A stretch of DNA of 16,639 nucleotides from an uncultured Lachnospiraceae bacterium (GCA_946639085.1 CAMPBP010000006.1:1-16639), one strand, 5' to 3'; positions 7,595-16,054 are shown, counted from the stretch's first letter. Numbers and translations are program-made. Notes: generated by a model not told the origin, from the sequence alone.

Positions 7595-8839
7595 TTATTT
7601 CTCGTCACTCACTCTGAAGATATAGAACTTCAAATAATATGATTCATCCGCAGCCCAAAGAATCGGGTGGTCGGGAGCCTGTGTCTTAAACTCAACCTGC
7701 GTAAGTCTTTTGTGAACACTCTTAGCTGCCTGAGAGATCACTTCCGTAAAAAGCTCCTGGGTCATGAAATGTGAACAGGAACAGGTGGCAAGGTATCCGC
7801 CGTCTCTTACGAGTTTGAGACCTTTCATGTTTATCTCACGATATCCCTTTATCGCATTCTTTGTCGCTTCCCTTGATTTGGTGAAGGCGGGAGGATCGAG
7901 TATCACTACATCGTATTTTTCGCCCGCTTCGTACAATCTCGGTAATTCATCCAAAACGTTTGCCGCTCTGAACTTAACCCGGTCTTCAAGACCGTTCTTC
8001 TTTGCATTCTTTGTTGCCTGAGAAACGGCATACTCGGAAATGTCCAGTCCTTCGACGTCGGTGGCGCCGGCAAGACCGCAGTTTAACGCAAAGGTACCCA
8101 TATGGGTAAAGCAATCGAGAACCCTTACGTTTTCCGATACGCTCTTTAAGCCTTTTATCACTTTCTGCATGGCAAGACGATTGTATTTCTGGTCCAAAAA
8201 GAAACCTGTCTTCTGGCCGTTAACCACATCCACCGTATACTTTACACCGTTTTCCACAATCTCTACGTTTGTGTCAAACTCCTCGCCGATAAAGCCTTTA
8301 TGAGGCTCCATTCCTTCTTTTTTGCGGACAGGAGCGTCGGAGCGCTCATATACACCTTTTATGTTATATCCGTCGTCACTAAGAAGCTTTTTAAGATGAT
8401 CTGTGATGATGGTCTTTATTCTGTCCATTCCAAGGGAAAGGCTTTCGACCACCAATACGTCGTTATATTTGTCGATCACAAGTCCGGGAAGAAAATCCGC
8501 CTCTCCGAAAATAAGTCTGCAGCAATTTAAGTCTTCTTTACCCATTACAGCTTTTCTGTAATCCCATGCGGCTTTGACCCTGTCTTCAAGAAACTCCTTT
8601 GTTACCTCGCAGTTTCGGTTTCTTGTAAGCATTCTTACTCTTATCTTCGAATTTTGATTTATAAAGCCGGCTCCCAGTTCATAGCCGTCAAAATCATGAA
8701 CCTTTACAATGTCTCCGTTTGTAAAGGTTCCCATTATCGATTCTATTTCATTGTCAAATATCCAGGCTCCCCCCGCTTTGAGGCTTCTGCCCTCGCCCTT
8801 TTTTAAAGTGACGATCGAGTTTTTAACAAGATTTTCCAT
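7595..8839 (-). CDS. rlmI: RlmI-family class I SAM-dependent rRNA methyltransferase
   Basis: Homologous to the RlmI/YccW family, which methylates C5 of a cytosine in 23S rRNA. With the start at 8839 the protein has 414 residues, close to the family norm of about 400. It has an N-terminal PUA-like domain (about 5-75: SIVTLKKGEGRSLKAGGAWIF), a linker domain containing VVNGQKTGFFLDQ (about 205-217), a SAM-binding motif VLDCFTHMGTFAL (about 240-252), the catalytic VILDPPAF (about 312-319) and CSCSHFM (about 353-359), where a cysteine is expected to act. A longer frame reaches a TTG at 8887, but the family N-terminus aligns with the ATG at 8839. With that start the gene overlaps the preceding membrane-protein gene by 17 bases. 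No strong ribosome site is present, so translation is probably coupled. The exact target nucleotide is inferred only from the family. Confidence 0.88.
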   Translation of the reverse strand: MENLVKNSIVTLKKGEGRSLKAGGAWIFDNEIESIMGTFTNGDIVKVHDFDGYELGAGFINQNSKIRVRMLTRNRNCEVTKEFLEDRVKAAWDYRKAVMGKEDLNCCRLIFGEADFLPGLVIDKYNDVLVVESLSLGMDRIKTIITDHLKKLLSDDGYNIKGVYERSDAPVRKKEGMEPHKGFIGEEFDTNVEIVENGVKYTVDVVNGQKTGFFLDQKYNRLAMQKVIKGLKSVSENVRVLDCFTHMGTFALNCGLAGATDVEGLDISEYAVSQATKNAKKNGLEDRVKFRAANVLDELPRLYEAGEKYDVVILDPPAFTKSREATKNAIKGYREINMKGLKLVRDGGYLATCSCSHFMTQELFTEVISQAAKSVHKRLTQVEFKTQAPDHPILWAADESYYLKFYIFRVSDEK

Positions 8840-10397
8840 CGGTTGTCCCGTCTTTCTTTTTGATCTTTGAAAGCACTTTTTCCTCAAACATATTCATAAC
8901 CGTTCCTGCGGCTCCCGAAGCCAAAGGGATGAGCAGCATAAAATAAGGAAAAGCGTATCTGCCGCTTGCTTCCCAGAGGATGCTGAAAAGGAAACCTCCG
9001 ATAAAGCCGATGGTTAAAACTATCGATCTGTTTTCTTTGTCCCTTACTGTCGAAACGGCAAAGAAGAGGAAAGAAAACGCATAGGCGAAGCTTTGGAGAA
9101 CGTTCATGATGTTGCTCATGGTATTTAACGTATGGAAGTCGTAAGAGAACTTTACTTCTTCCCAGCAGTATTTGTGAAGTCCCACCGTCGAGTCGATGGA
9201 AGAGAACGTGGGCTCCGTCCATTGCTCGAGTATCTTGAACCTGAAGAAGGCATAGGCTTCTTTCTTGTCGGCTTTGAATTCGCTCATTCTTTGGTTTATG
9301 TAGTCTTTTGACATCTGCGAAGAGACCTTTTTGTCTCTGTTTGCGTTAAAATACGTGATCTCGTTAAACATGTTGTAAACGCCGACGCTGCAGTTTTCGT
9401 TTACCGCCGGGTACAGTCCCATTGCGATCCAGTTGATCGCGGGCATTCCGTTTTCGACTTTTGACCCCGATCGGATCTCGTATCCTTTAACGATCGCTTC
9501 ATTTGCAAAATAGGGAATTATCAGGACCAGCAAAGCCATGATGATATATGACGCTTTTTTCTTTAAAAGAGAAAAAACGATAAGCGAAGCCGCTACAGCG
9601 ATCAGAAATACCAAAGAGTTTTTCCGGATCGGAACCATTACGATCGATGAAATGATCATCAAAACCGCGTAAACGATCTTCGATGTCCTAAAGTATCTGA
9701 TAAGTGCCCACGTGATAAACAGCGATGCAAATATCATGAAAACGTCGCCGTAAACAAAGCTTACATAGTAATAAAGCGGGAAACAAAGAAGCGTGGACAG
9801 CAAAGTAACAAAACTCACAAAAGGATTTTCAAATGCTTCATGACTTATCCTGCATATAAAGAAAATGCTTGCTCCCACAAATACTGCGTTAAGTATCTGG
9901 AATATGAGCCAGTCGTTTGTGAAATGCAGGAAAAAGCTTTCAAAGAAAGCAAGACCGAGCTGCTGAGGGTACATCTGAAAATAATAATCGCCTACCCACG
10001 AAAAATCGCCTTTTGCGAAATCGATTGCCCTGATGAACACTTCGTATTGATCGCATTCGACCGATATGTGGGTCTTTATCACAAAGTAAACAAGGCCCGC
10101 CGTAACAAGTATCGACGACGTGATCGACGCAACGAGAACCCGTCTGTTCTTGGAATTTTTATCTTTGCAGCCTATAAACAAAAGCTTGCAAAGCGCAAAC
10201 GCACCCAAAAATGACAGAGCGATGAAGATAAGGTTTTTAAGCCTTGAATCGGGTCCTTCCGTCATAAAAGAGATGCCTTCATAATAATAGAGGTTCATGT
10301 TGAACGTATAATGGATCGCGTTCACAAAAAGATAGAGCGAAAACAAAGCTGCTATCGCTGTTGCGATCTTTGAAAGGATGAGCGCTGATTTTTTCAT
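8823..10397 (-). CDS. Polytopic membrane protein, probable GT-C glycosyltransferase (paralog 2)
   Basis: A 524-residue protein with about 10-12 membrane segments and one long non-membrane loop (about 300-425). The layout fits GT-C-type lipid-linked sugar transferases (GT39/PMT-like). An acidic outer-loop motif, VECDQYEVF (Asp116), lies after the third membrane segment, as in many GT-C enzymes. Other motifs shared with the next gene upstream are YPQQ (143-146), YYVSFVYGDVF (210-220), VPIRKNSLVF (255-264), EQW (391-393) and ILWEASGRYAFPYF (473-486). These two genes are clearly tandem paralogs. The start codon overlaps the stop of the upstream paralog as ATGA (10397-10394), indicating translational coupling. 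Donor and acceptor are unknown, and the enzyme assignment is inferred from topology and motif style rather than certain homology. Confidence 0.7.
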   Translation of the reverse strand: MKKSALILSKIATAIAALFSLYLFVNAIHYTFNMNLYYYEGISFMTEGPDSRLKNLIFIALSFLGAFALCKLLFIGCKDKNSKNRRVLVASITSSILVTAGLVYFVIKTHISVECDQYEVFIRAIDFAKGDFSWVGDYYFQMYPQQLGLAFFESFFLHFTNDWLIFQILNAVFVGASIFFICRISHEAFENPFVSFVTLLSTLLCFPLYYYVSFVYGDVFMIFASLFITWALIRYFRTSKIVYAVLMIISSIVMVPIRKNSLVFLIAVAASLIVFSLLKKKASYIIMALLVLIIPYFANEAIVKGYEIRSGSKVENGMPAINWIAMGLYPAVNENCSVGVYNMFNEITYFNANRDKKVSSQMSKDYINQRMSEFKADKKEAYAFFRFKILEQWTEPTFSSIDSTVGLHKYCWEEVKFSYDFHTLNTMSNIMNVLQSFAYAFSFLFFAVSTVRDKENRSIVLTIGFIGGFLFSILWEASGRYAFPYFMLLIPLASGAAGTVMNMFEEKVLSKIKKKDGTTDGKSC

Positions 10398-11974
10398 GCC
10401 TGTTTTTGTTTTTCTCCTTTCATCTTACCGATACGCTCAGTAAAAAGATCGAGCGCGATCTTAAGTCCCGCTGCCGCAACCGGGATCAGCATCACAAAGA
10501 ACGGGAACACATATCGTCCCTTCGCTTCCCATATGAGACTGAACAAAAATCCGCCCGTGAACATGATCGTAAAGATCGACGAATACAGATTTTTTTCAAA
10601 GCGGCCGCTGTTTTCATCTGTTTTTGCAAATGCGCCTTTCGCCGTAAATACAAGCGCGAAAGCATATATAAAGAACTGATAATAGTTCATCAAAAATCTT
10701 AAAAGACCAAGCACTTTCGAATTGTAGAAAAGACGGATCCTGTTATATTCGCTTCCGTCGCCCGCTGTCATGTGCGCAGACTCAAAAAGCGGATCGCTCC
10801 ACTGTTCAAGCGCCTTATAGTTAAAGAAATCCACAGCCAGTTTCTTATTTTGCCTAAACTCTGAAAGCCTCATCGAAAGCTCTTCTCTTGAATGTGCTGC
10901 CGCGAGCTCCTTTTTTGAATCGTGAAACAGGTACGATCCGTAATTGTATCCGTTGTAATAGCCAACACCCTTTCCCTCATAAGGATCGCCCTGAAGTCCC
11001 ATTACTACCCAGCTTATCTTCGGAATCTCCTCGTGGCTTATCTCGTATCCGCTCTTCATTTCATAATATTTCTTGATTCCGGCATCGGTAAAAAGCGGTA
11101 ATGCCATAAACAAAACCGCGATAAGTATATGTAAAGCCTTCTTTTCTTTAAGGGAACACAGTACAAAGAAAATGCATGCCGTCACCAAGAATATGAGGGC
11201 ATTCTGTCTGACCGGAAGGGCAATGCACGATACGATGAGCGCTCCGATAATAAAGCCTGCCTTTTTCTTTTTGCAATATTGTATTGATAAATATGCGACG
11301 AGTATTGCGGAAAATGCAAAGAAAACGTCTCCGTACACGAAAGAAACGTAATAGAAGAACGGGAAGAATATTCCCATGAGGACCGTTGCGAAAAAACCTG
11401 CCTTCTCATTGTCCGATACAAGCAACACCGTTCTGCCCGCAAAGAAGATTGACAAAGAGATAAAAAGTGCGTTTAAGCACTGCAGGAATCTGTAATGATC
11501 AACCAGCTTTAACAGTAATCCTTCAAAGAAGATAAGACCGTATTGCTGAGGATACATTATAAGGTACATGTTGTTCATGTCTTCGTAGTTGCCGGCATTG
11601 AACCTTTGTGCATCGAGGAAAACTTCCATCTGATCCCAATAAGGGGATATCTTTGTTTTAAAGACAAAAAGTATCAATAAAGCAAAAATAAAGCAGGAAA
11701 CCGCAATTTGGATGATCAAGAGCCTTTTACGGTTTTTCTGCTTATCTTCACTTTTAAAGATTGCCCGGGAAAGGGCATAAAGTACCGCTGCCCCGAGAAT
11801 TGCGACCAATATGTTAAGTATAAATATATCTTTGCTTTTACGGATGCTTTCATCGACAAGATTTGTCACGTCGGATAAAAACGTAAGTCTCGCGGACTGA
11901 ACGCAAAGGTAAAGTAAAATGATCGATGCGATAAAATATGAGATTTTTGACAGTATGAGTGCTGTTTTTTTCAT
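10394..11974 (-). CDS. Polytopic membrane protein, probable GT-C glycosyltransferase (paralog 1)
   Basis: A 526-residue membrane protein, paralogous along its whole length to the gene that follows it. N-termini (MKKTALILSKI versus MKKSALILSKI), the acidic loop motif (YWDQMEVF, Asp114), YPQQ (141-144), FYYVSFVYGDVFFAF (about Asp216), LPVRQNALIF (253-262), EQW (390-392) and LIWEAKGRYVFPFF (480-493) all correspond. About 10-12 membrane segments and a large loop (about 295-420) suggest a GT-C-type transferase acting outside the membrane. The frame is open further to a TTG at 12013, only 2 bases after the dapL stop, but the paralog alignment supports the ATG at 11974. Neither start has a good ribosome site, so coupling to dapL translation is plausible and the TTG cannot be fully excluded. 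Function and sugar are unknown. Confidence 0.68.
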   Translation of the reverse strand: MKKTALILSKISYFIASIILLYLCVQSARLTFLSDVTNLVDESIRKSKDIFILNILVAILGAAVLYALSRAIFKSEDKQKNRKRLLIIQIAVSCFIFALLILFVFKTKISPYWDQMEVFLDAQRFNAGNYEDMNNMYLIMYPQQYGLIFFEGLLLKLVDHYRFLQCLNALFISLSIFFAGRTVLLVSDNEKAGFFATVLMGIFFPFFYYVSFVYGDVFFAFSAILVAYLSIQYCKKKKAGFIIGALIVSCIALPVRQNALIFLVTACIFFVLCSLKEKKALHILIAVLFMALPLFTDAGIKKYYEMKSGYEISHEEIPKISWVVMGLQGDPYEGKGVGYYNGYNYGSYLFHDSKKELAAAHSREELSMRLSEFRQNKKLAVDFFNYKALEQWSDPLFESAHMTAGDGSEYNRIRLFYNSKVLGLLRFLMNYYQFFIYAFALVFTAKGAFAKTDENSGRFEKNLYSSIFTIMFTGGFLFSLIWEAKGRYVFPFFVMLIPVAAAGLKIALDLFTERIGKMKGEKQKQA

Positions 11975-12015
11975 ATAAACAAATTTATCACTTAATTGAT
12001 AAACCCGCAACAACG

Positions 12016-13230
12016 CTATAACTTCTTTATTCTCTCGATCGCCTCTTTGGTGGCTTCATGATCGCCGAAAGCGGTCAGTCTGAAATATCCTTCGCCGCTC
12101 GGACCGAATCCCGAACCGGGTGTACCGACTACGGAAGCTTTATTTAGCAAAAGATCAAAGAATTCCCAGCTTGAAAGCCCGTCGGGCGTCTTTAGCCATA
12201 TGTAGGGTGCGTTCACGCCGCCGTATATCTCATACCCCGCACTCTTTAAGCCTTCGCATATATATGAAGCATTCTCCATATAATAGTTTACAAGCTCTTT
12301 GACTTCGGCCTTTCCCTTATCCGAATATACCGCTTCACCCGCTCTTTGAACGATGTAGGGAGCCCCGTTATATTTTGTGCTGTGTCTTCTTGCCCAAAGA
12401 GTATTAAGCGATACATCGCCGACTGTCAGCTTTTTGGGTATGACCGTAAATCCGAGTCGAAGTCCAGTGAATCCGGCATTTTTGGAAAAAGAACGAAGTT
12501 CTATCGCGCAGGTATCTGCGCCGTCACACTCATAGATAGTGTGAGGGATGTTTTCTTCTTTTATGTATGCTTCATAAGCGGCATCGTAAATGATGACCGC
12601 TTTATTTTCTTTGGCGTAATCAACCCACTTCTGAAGCTGTTCGCATGTTATCACTGCTCCGGTAGGGTTGTTGGGAAAACACAGATAGATGATATCCGGT
12701 GTCTTTTCGGGAAAAGCAGGCGAAAAATCGTTCTCTTTTGTACAGGGCATGTAGACTACTTTTGAATATCTTCCCGTATTCTCATCGAAAAGACCCGTTC
12801 TTCCTGCCATTACGTTTGAATCGACATATACGGGATAAACCGGATCGCATACGGCGATAACGTTATCGGTTGAAAAGATCTCCTGAATATTTCCCGAATC
12901 GCACTTTGCTCCGTCGGATATGAATATCTCATCTGCTTCGATGTCGCATCCTCTGTCCTTATAATCGCCCTTTGCGATCGCGCTTCTTAAAAACTCGTAT
13001 CCGAGATCGGGTGCATAGCCTTTGAACGTTTCTTTGTCTGCCATTTCGTCTACAGCTTTGTGAAGACTTGCGATCACGGAAGAAGAAAGCGGTCTCGTTA
13101 CATCACCTATACCGAGTCTTATTATCTTTTTATCGGGATTTTCCTCACTGTAAGCTTTAACCTTTTTTGCTATAGTCGAAAACAGGTAACTTCCTTTCAG
13201 ATTCAGATAGTTATCATTGATCTTAACCAT
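12016..13230 (-). CDS. dapL: LL-diaminopimelate aminotransferase
   Basis: A 404-residue PLP enzyme that converts tetrahydrodipicolinate directly to LL-2,6-diaminopimelate using glutamate as amino donor. It thus bypasses the succinyl or acetyl branches of lysine/peptidoglycan synthesis. The N-terminus ([20 protein letters not shown]) followed by [12 protein letters not shown] is diagnostic for DapL. PLP-site features are PNNPTG (186-191), YDAAYEAY (215-222, with Asp216), the Schiff-base lysine Lys250 in RSFSKNAG, Arg258 in GLRLGF, and the substrate carboxylate-binding Arg384 in YFRLTAFGD. The ATG at 13230 has AGAGG about 8 bases upstream. It lies 14 bases after dapF, so the two last steps to meso-DAP are encoded together. 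The length fits the family norm of about 410. Confidence 0.97.
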   Translation of the reverse strand: MVKINDNYLNLKGSYLFSTIAKKVKAYSEENPDKKIIRLGIGDVTRPLSSSVIASLHKAVDEMADKETFKGYAPDLGYEFLRSAIAKGDYKDRGCDIEADEIFISDGAKCDSGNIQEIFSTDNVIAVCDPVYPVYVDSNVMAGRTGLFDENTGRYSKVVYMPCTKENDFSPAFPEKTPDIIYLCFPNNPTGAVITCEQLQKWVDYAKENKAVIIYDAAYEAYIKEENIPHTIYECDGADTCAIELRSFSKNAGFTGLRLGFTVIPKKLTVGDVSLNTLWARRHSTKYNGAPYIVQRAGEAVYSDKGKAEVKELVNYYMENASYICEGLKSAGYEIYGGVNAPYIWLKTPDGLSSWEFFDLLLNKASVVGTPGSGFGPSGEGYFRLTAFGDHEATKEAIERIKKL

Positions 13231-13244
13231 TGCCGTTGCCTCTT

Positions 13245-14087
13245 TTAATAATCTGTCTCGCCATCAAATACAAACTCTGCGGGGCCTGTCATGAATATAT
13301 GGTTTGTTTCTTTGTCCCACTTTACATTAATGTCACCGCCGCGTACGTGAACGGTTATCTCATCGTCGGTAAGTCCGTTTAAGATACAGGCCACGGCTGT
13401 TGCACAGCAACCTGTTCCGCATGCCAACGTCTCGCCGGTTCCCCGTTCCCAAACACGCATTTTTACGTTTTTTCTGTCGAGAACCTTTACAAATTCCGTA
13501 TTGATCCTTTCGGGAAATCTTACGTGATCTTCAAACTTCGGTCCCAGTTCTTCTATCTTTAAAGTATCGGGATCGAGAAAGATCACCGCATGCGGATTGC
13601 CCATGGAAACACACGTCATTCGATATTCTTTGTCGTCCGTAAAGATAGGTTCATCAATGACCTTTTCTTCATTAGAGATAACGGGGATCTTTTTTGCCTC
13701 AAGTATCGGCTCTCCCATATCGACTTTGATGAGCTTTGCCTTCCCGTTTTCGGGGAAAACGGTAATATACTTGATCTTTCCCATGCTTTCGATCGTCATC
13801 TCTTCTTTGTCCGTAAGATGTCTGTCGTAAACATATTTAGCAACACTTCTTATCCCGTTTCCGCACATCTGGGCACGTGTTCCGTCCGCATTGTACATTT
13901 CCATTTCAAAATCGGCGATATCCGAAGGGTTAATAAAGATGACCCCGTCCGATCCTATCCCGAAATGTCTGTCGCTTACGGTCTTCACAAATCCGGGTTT
14001 GTCTTCGTTTGCGATATGTTCGCTGAATCCGTTGATGTACACGTAATCGTTGCCGCATCCGTGCATTTTTGTAAATCTGATCTTCAT
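13245..14087 (-). CDS. dapF: Diaminopimelate epimerase
   Basis: A 280-residue cofactor-independent epimerase that converts LL-DAP, the product of the neighbouring DapL, to meso-DAP for peptidoglycan cross-links and lysine. The N-terminus [14 protein letters not shown] is the family signature. The two catalytic cysteines are Cys75 in [10 protein letters not shown] and Cys223 in [11 protein letters not shown], each in its standard context. Other conserved parts are GSDGVI (45-50), MGNPHAVIF (162-170) and ERGTGET (214-220). The length is typical. The ATG at 14087 is preceded by a modest GGGA at about 5 bases. The gene begins 24 bases after the ANTAR regulator gene and is followed at 14 bases by dapL. 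Confidence 0.97.
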   Translation of the reverse strand: MKIRFTKMHGCGNDYVYINGFSEHIANEDKPGFVKTVSDRHFGIGSDGVIFINPSDIADFEMEMYNADGTRAQMCGNGIRSVAKYVYDRHLTDKEEMTIESMGKIKYITVFPENGKAKLIKVDMGEPILEAKKIPVISNEEKVIDEPIFTDDKEYRMTCVSMGNPHAVIFLDPDTLKIEELGPKFEDHVRFPERINTEFVKVLDRKNVKMRVWERGTGETLACGTGCCATAVACILNGLTDDEITVHVRGGDINVKWDKETNHIFMTGPAEFVFDGETDY

Positions 14088-14111
14088 ATGTGTCCCGCTT
14101 GTTTTAAGTGA

Positions 14112-14669
14112 TCACTCACTGTTTAACAAAAGAATCATCTGCGCACTTTCTGTCATAGTGCGCCCCATATCCATGCTTGATTTTTGGATATACCTAAAGG
14201 CCTCGGGTTCCGTCATTCCGTTTCTGTCCATTAAGATAAGCTTCGCTTTTTCAATAAGCTTCTTTTCCTCTTCGGATCTTTGCGGTTTAGGTTTAGGCTT
14301 AGGTTTTTGTTTCCTGCCTAAAGCAAAGCTTCCCGGTAAAAGCATACTTAGCGTATCTTTAAGATCATCGGGTTTGAACGGCATCAAAAGCTTGATTATA
14401 TTGCTCGAAAATGGCTCAAGCCCGGCGTCTTTTGTCAAAAGCACCATATTGACATGCGCCGGAAGATAAGTGGAAAGCTCTTCGTATCCCATATCGGAAA
14501 GTCTTTTTGTACAGATGACTATGCTTACATCTCTGTCTTCGACGGTTCTGAGTATCTCATTTCCGCTCTCACAGATATACACCTGGTCCCAAAATCCACT
14601 TCCCGAAACGATCCTTTGTATTTGGCCTGCATCCTCAAATTTGGGCATGGAGATCAATATACAGCCCAT
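14112..14669 (-). CDS. ANTAR-domain RNA-binding regulator with degenerate receiver domain
   Basis: A 185-residue protein in three parts. Residues 1-113 look like a response-regulator receiver fold. Residues 114-131 are a basic linker with KPKPKPKPK. Residues about 132-184 form an ANTAR domain (EKAKLILMDRNGMTEPEAFRYIQKSSMDMGRTMTESAQMIL fits the three-helix pattern; split here only for description). ANTAR proteins bind paired hairpins in nascent RNA and prevent intrinsic termination. The receiver part appears unable to be phosphorylated: the N-terminal acidic pair is replaced by ISMPK, the strand that should end in the phospho-acceptor Asp reads VSIVICTKR, and the usual Lys-Pro is MetPro (LLMPFKP). 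The ATG at 14669 has a strong GGGAGGA ribosome site overlapping the glutamine synthetase stop codon, 11 bases upstream. Its position suggests it regulates glnA, as reported for glnA-linked regulators of this kind in clostridia. Confidence 0.9.
   Translation of the reverse strand: MGCILISMPKFEDAGQIQRIVSGSGFWDQVYICESGNEILRTVEDRDVSIVICTKRLSDMGYEELSTYLPAHVNMVLLTKDAGLEPFSSNIIKLLMPFKPDDLKDTLSMLLPGSFALGRKQKPKPKPKPQRSEEEKKLIEKAKLILMDRNGMTEPEAFRYIQKSSMDMGRTMTESAQMILLLNSE
14284..14306. repeat. Short in-frame hexamer repeat encoding Lys-Pro dipeptides
   Basis: About four imperfect copies of a GGTTTA-like hexamer (CCTAAA on the coding strand) lie inside the ANTAR regulator gene and encode the KPKPKPKP linker between the receiver-like and ANTAR domains. 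Being a multiple of three, a copy-number change would only lengthen or shorten the linker. Confidence 0.75.
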
Positions 14670-14680
14670 AAGGATCCTCC

Positions 14681-15973
14681 CTAGATCTTTGTAAGATACG
14701 TTTCAAGTTCCCAATCGGAAACTCTCGTCATATAATCCTTCCACTCGGTATTCTTTATTTCTTCGTATACTTTTAAGAACTCTTTTCCCAAAGAGTCCGA
14801 AATGATCTCATCCTTTTTAAGCTCGATAACGGCATCCTTTAAGTTTTCGGGCAAAACATCGGCTTTGGCCAACGCTTCGCATGTCGTACACTCTTTGCCT
14901 GGATCGAGATTTTTATCCAAACCGTCCAATCCTGCAGTTAAACAGGTAGCAAGAACAAGATACGGATTCGAAGATCCGTCGGGGAATCTCAATTCGATCT
15001 TAGTATCTTCCATGTCGCTTACCAGTTTAACAAGCGCTTTCTCTCCTTTTGTCGACCATACTACGGCATTAGGTGCCTCATATCCACCGAGGAGTCGCTT
15101 ATAGGAATTGACCGAAGGATTGCTGATCGCAGTCAGCGCTTTTGCATGGTTAAGAATACCCGCAATAAAAGCATATGCTTCTTTGGAAGGGGTATTGTCC
15201 GCATTTCTGAATATATTCTTTCCGTCTTTTGAAAGCGTTATCGTAAGATGCATGCCCGATCCCGCCACATCTGTCTTGGGTTTGGGCATGAACGTTGCAT
15301 AAAGACCGAATCTCTTGGCGATCGATCTTACCGCAAATCTGAATGTCTGTATGGAATCTGCCGTCTCAAGCGCTTCGGCTGCGGCAAAATCGACTTCATG
15401 CTGCGCGGGAGCGGCCTCGTGATGAGACGATTCGATCTCAAATCCCATCTCTTCGAGCATGAGAACTATATCTCTTCTCGCATTTTCACCAAAATCCACC
15501 GGACCTACGTCAAGATATCCGGCAAGCTCATGCGATGTTGTGGTGGGAAGACCGTTTTCATCGCTATGGAACAGGAAAAATTCATTCTCTGTATAAACTG
15601 TTGCCTCATATCCTTTTTCGGAAACTTTTTTCAAAGCTTTTTTAAGGATGTTCCTTGAGCACATTTCAAAAGGAGTTCCGTCTTCAAGACAAATGTCGCA
15701 TACAACCTTGGCAACTTTTCCCTGCTGGGGTCTCCAGGGCAAGATCATGAAAGTATCAAGATCGGGATAAAGATACAGTCTGTCATCAAACGAATAGCGA
15801 TCTCCGAATGCTGCCGATCCCGCAAAAGAATAGCGGTTCGCAAATACACGCTCCATCTGCCCGGGAGTAACGGCTATGTTTTTAAGCCTTCCGAAAATAT
15901 CGGTAAACTGAAGTCTTATAAACTCGACTCCTTCTTCATCTATTAAATTTAGTATGTCTTCTTTTGTCCTCAT
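14681..15973 (-). CDS. glnA: Glutamine synthetase family protein, type I-like but divergent at the active site
   Basis: A 430-residue protein colinear with type I glutamine synthetase (glutamate + NH3 + ATP to glutamine). Conserved parts are FIRLQFTDIFG (18-28), PWRPQQGKVA (79-88), ENEFFLF (129-135), SHHE (183-186), QHEVDF (191-196), GSGMH (238-242), NSYKRLLGGYEAP (289-301) and IELRFPD (326-332). With Salmonella numbering recalled from memory, metal ligands E129, E131, E212, E220, H269 and E357, glutamate-binding R321 and R359, and flap E327 are kept. However D50 is Ala51, N264 is Ala237, H271 is Thr244, R339 is Glu311, R344 is Lys316 and R355 is Lys325. Orthology with a true ammonium-using GlnA is therefore doubtful; a gamma-glutamyl-amine ligase or regulatory role is possible. 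The start at 15973 has AAAGGA (15979-15984) 5 bases upstream. A longer frame to 16069 would cross the leader hairpin and is rejected. Confidence 0.85.
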   Translation of the reverse strand: MRTKEDILNLIDEEGVEFIRLQFTDIFGRLKNIAVTPGQMERVFANRYSFAGSAAFGDRYSFDDRLYLYPDLDTFMILPWRPQQGKVAKVVCDICLEDGTPFEMCSRNILKKALKKVSEKGYEATVYTENEFFLFHSDENGLPTTTSHELAGYLDVGPVDFGENARRDIVLMLEEMGFEIESSHHEAAPAQHEVDFAAAEALETADSIQTFRFAVRSIAKRFGLYATFMPKPKTDVAGSGMHLTITLSKDGKNIFRNADNTPSKEAYAFIAGILNHAKALTAISNPSVNSYKRLLGGYEAPNAVVWSTKGEKALVKLVSDMEDTKIELRFPDGSSNPYLVLATCLTAGLDGLDKNLDPGKECTTCEALAKADVLPENLKDAVIELKKDEIISDSLGKEFLKVYEEIKNTEWKDYMTRVSDWELETYLTKI

Positions 15974-15978
15974 GGTCG

Positions 15979-15984
15979 TCCTTT
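15979..15984 (-). promoter_or_regulatory. Ribosome binding site that fixes the glnA start
   Basis: AAAGGA on the minus strand, 5 bases before the ATG at 15973-15971. It lies just downstream of the leader terminator, so the ribosome site is reached only by transcripts that read through the hairpin. The in-frame ATG at 16069 has no such site. Confidence 0.75.
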
Positions 15985-15994
15985 CTTTTATACA

Positions 15995-16036
15995 AAAAGA
16001 GGCACCAAAAATGAGCTCAAAGCTATTATTGGTGCC
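15995..16036 (-). terminator. Leader terminator hairpin (probable attenuator) directly before glnA
   Basis: On the minus strand GGCACCAA (16036-16029) pairs with TTGGTGCC (16008-16001). The stem can extend inward through AAT/ATT and AGCT/AGCT around a TTG loop, and it is followed at once by TCTTTTTG. This is a strong intrinsic terminator. It ends only about 22 bases before the glnA start codon, and that space is taken by the ribosome site, so no promoter fits between hairpin and gene. glnA transcription must therefore pass through it, which marks it as an attenuator. The ANTAR protein encoded just after glnA is the natural candidate for antitermination. Confidence 0.85.
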
Positions 16037-16054
16037 CCGATCATTTTGATACTG

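Noticed and set aside
8840..8887. Longer TTG start for the RlmI-like methyltransferase
   Set aside because: The added 16 residues lie inside the upstream gene and are not part of the family N-terminus, which aligns with the ATG at 8839.
11975..12013. TTG start for GT-C paralog 1, two bases after dapL
   Set aside because: The paralog begins with a matching MKKxALILSKI at the later ATG. The TTG is not excluded, since neither start has a good ribosome site.
13590..14111. 173-codon plus-strand open frame opposite dapF
   Set aside because: It lies entirely over dapF, whose catalytic motifs are intact; the composition is that of a shadow frame.
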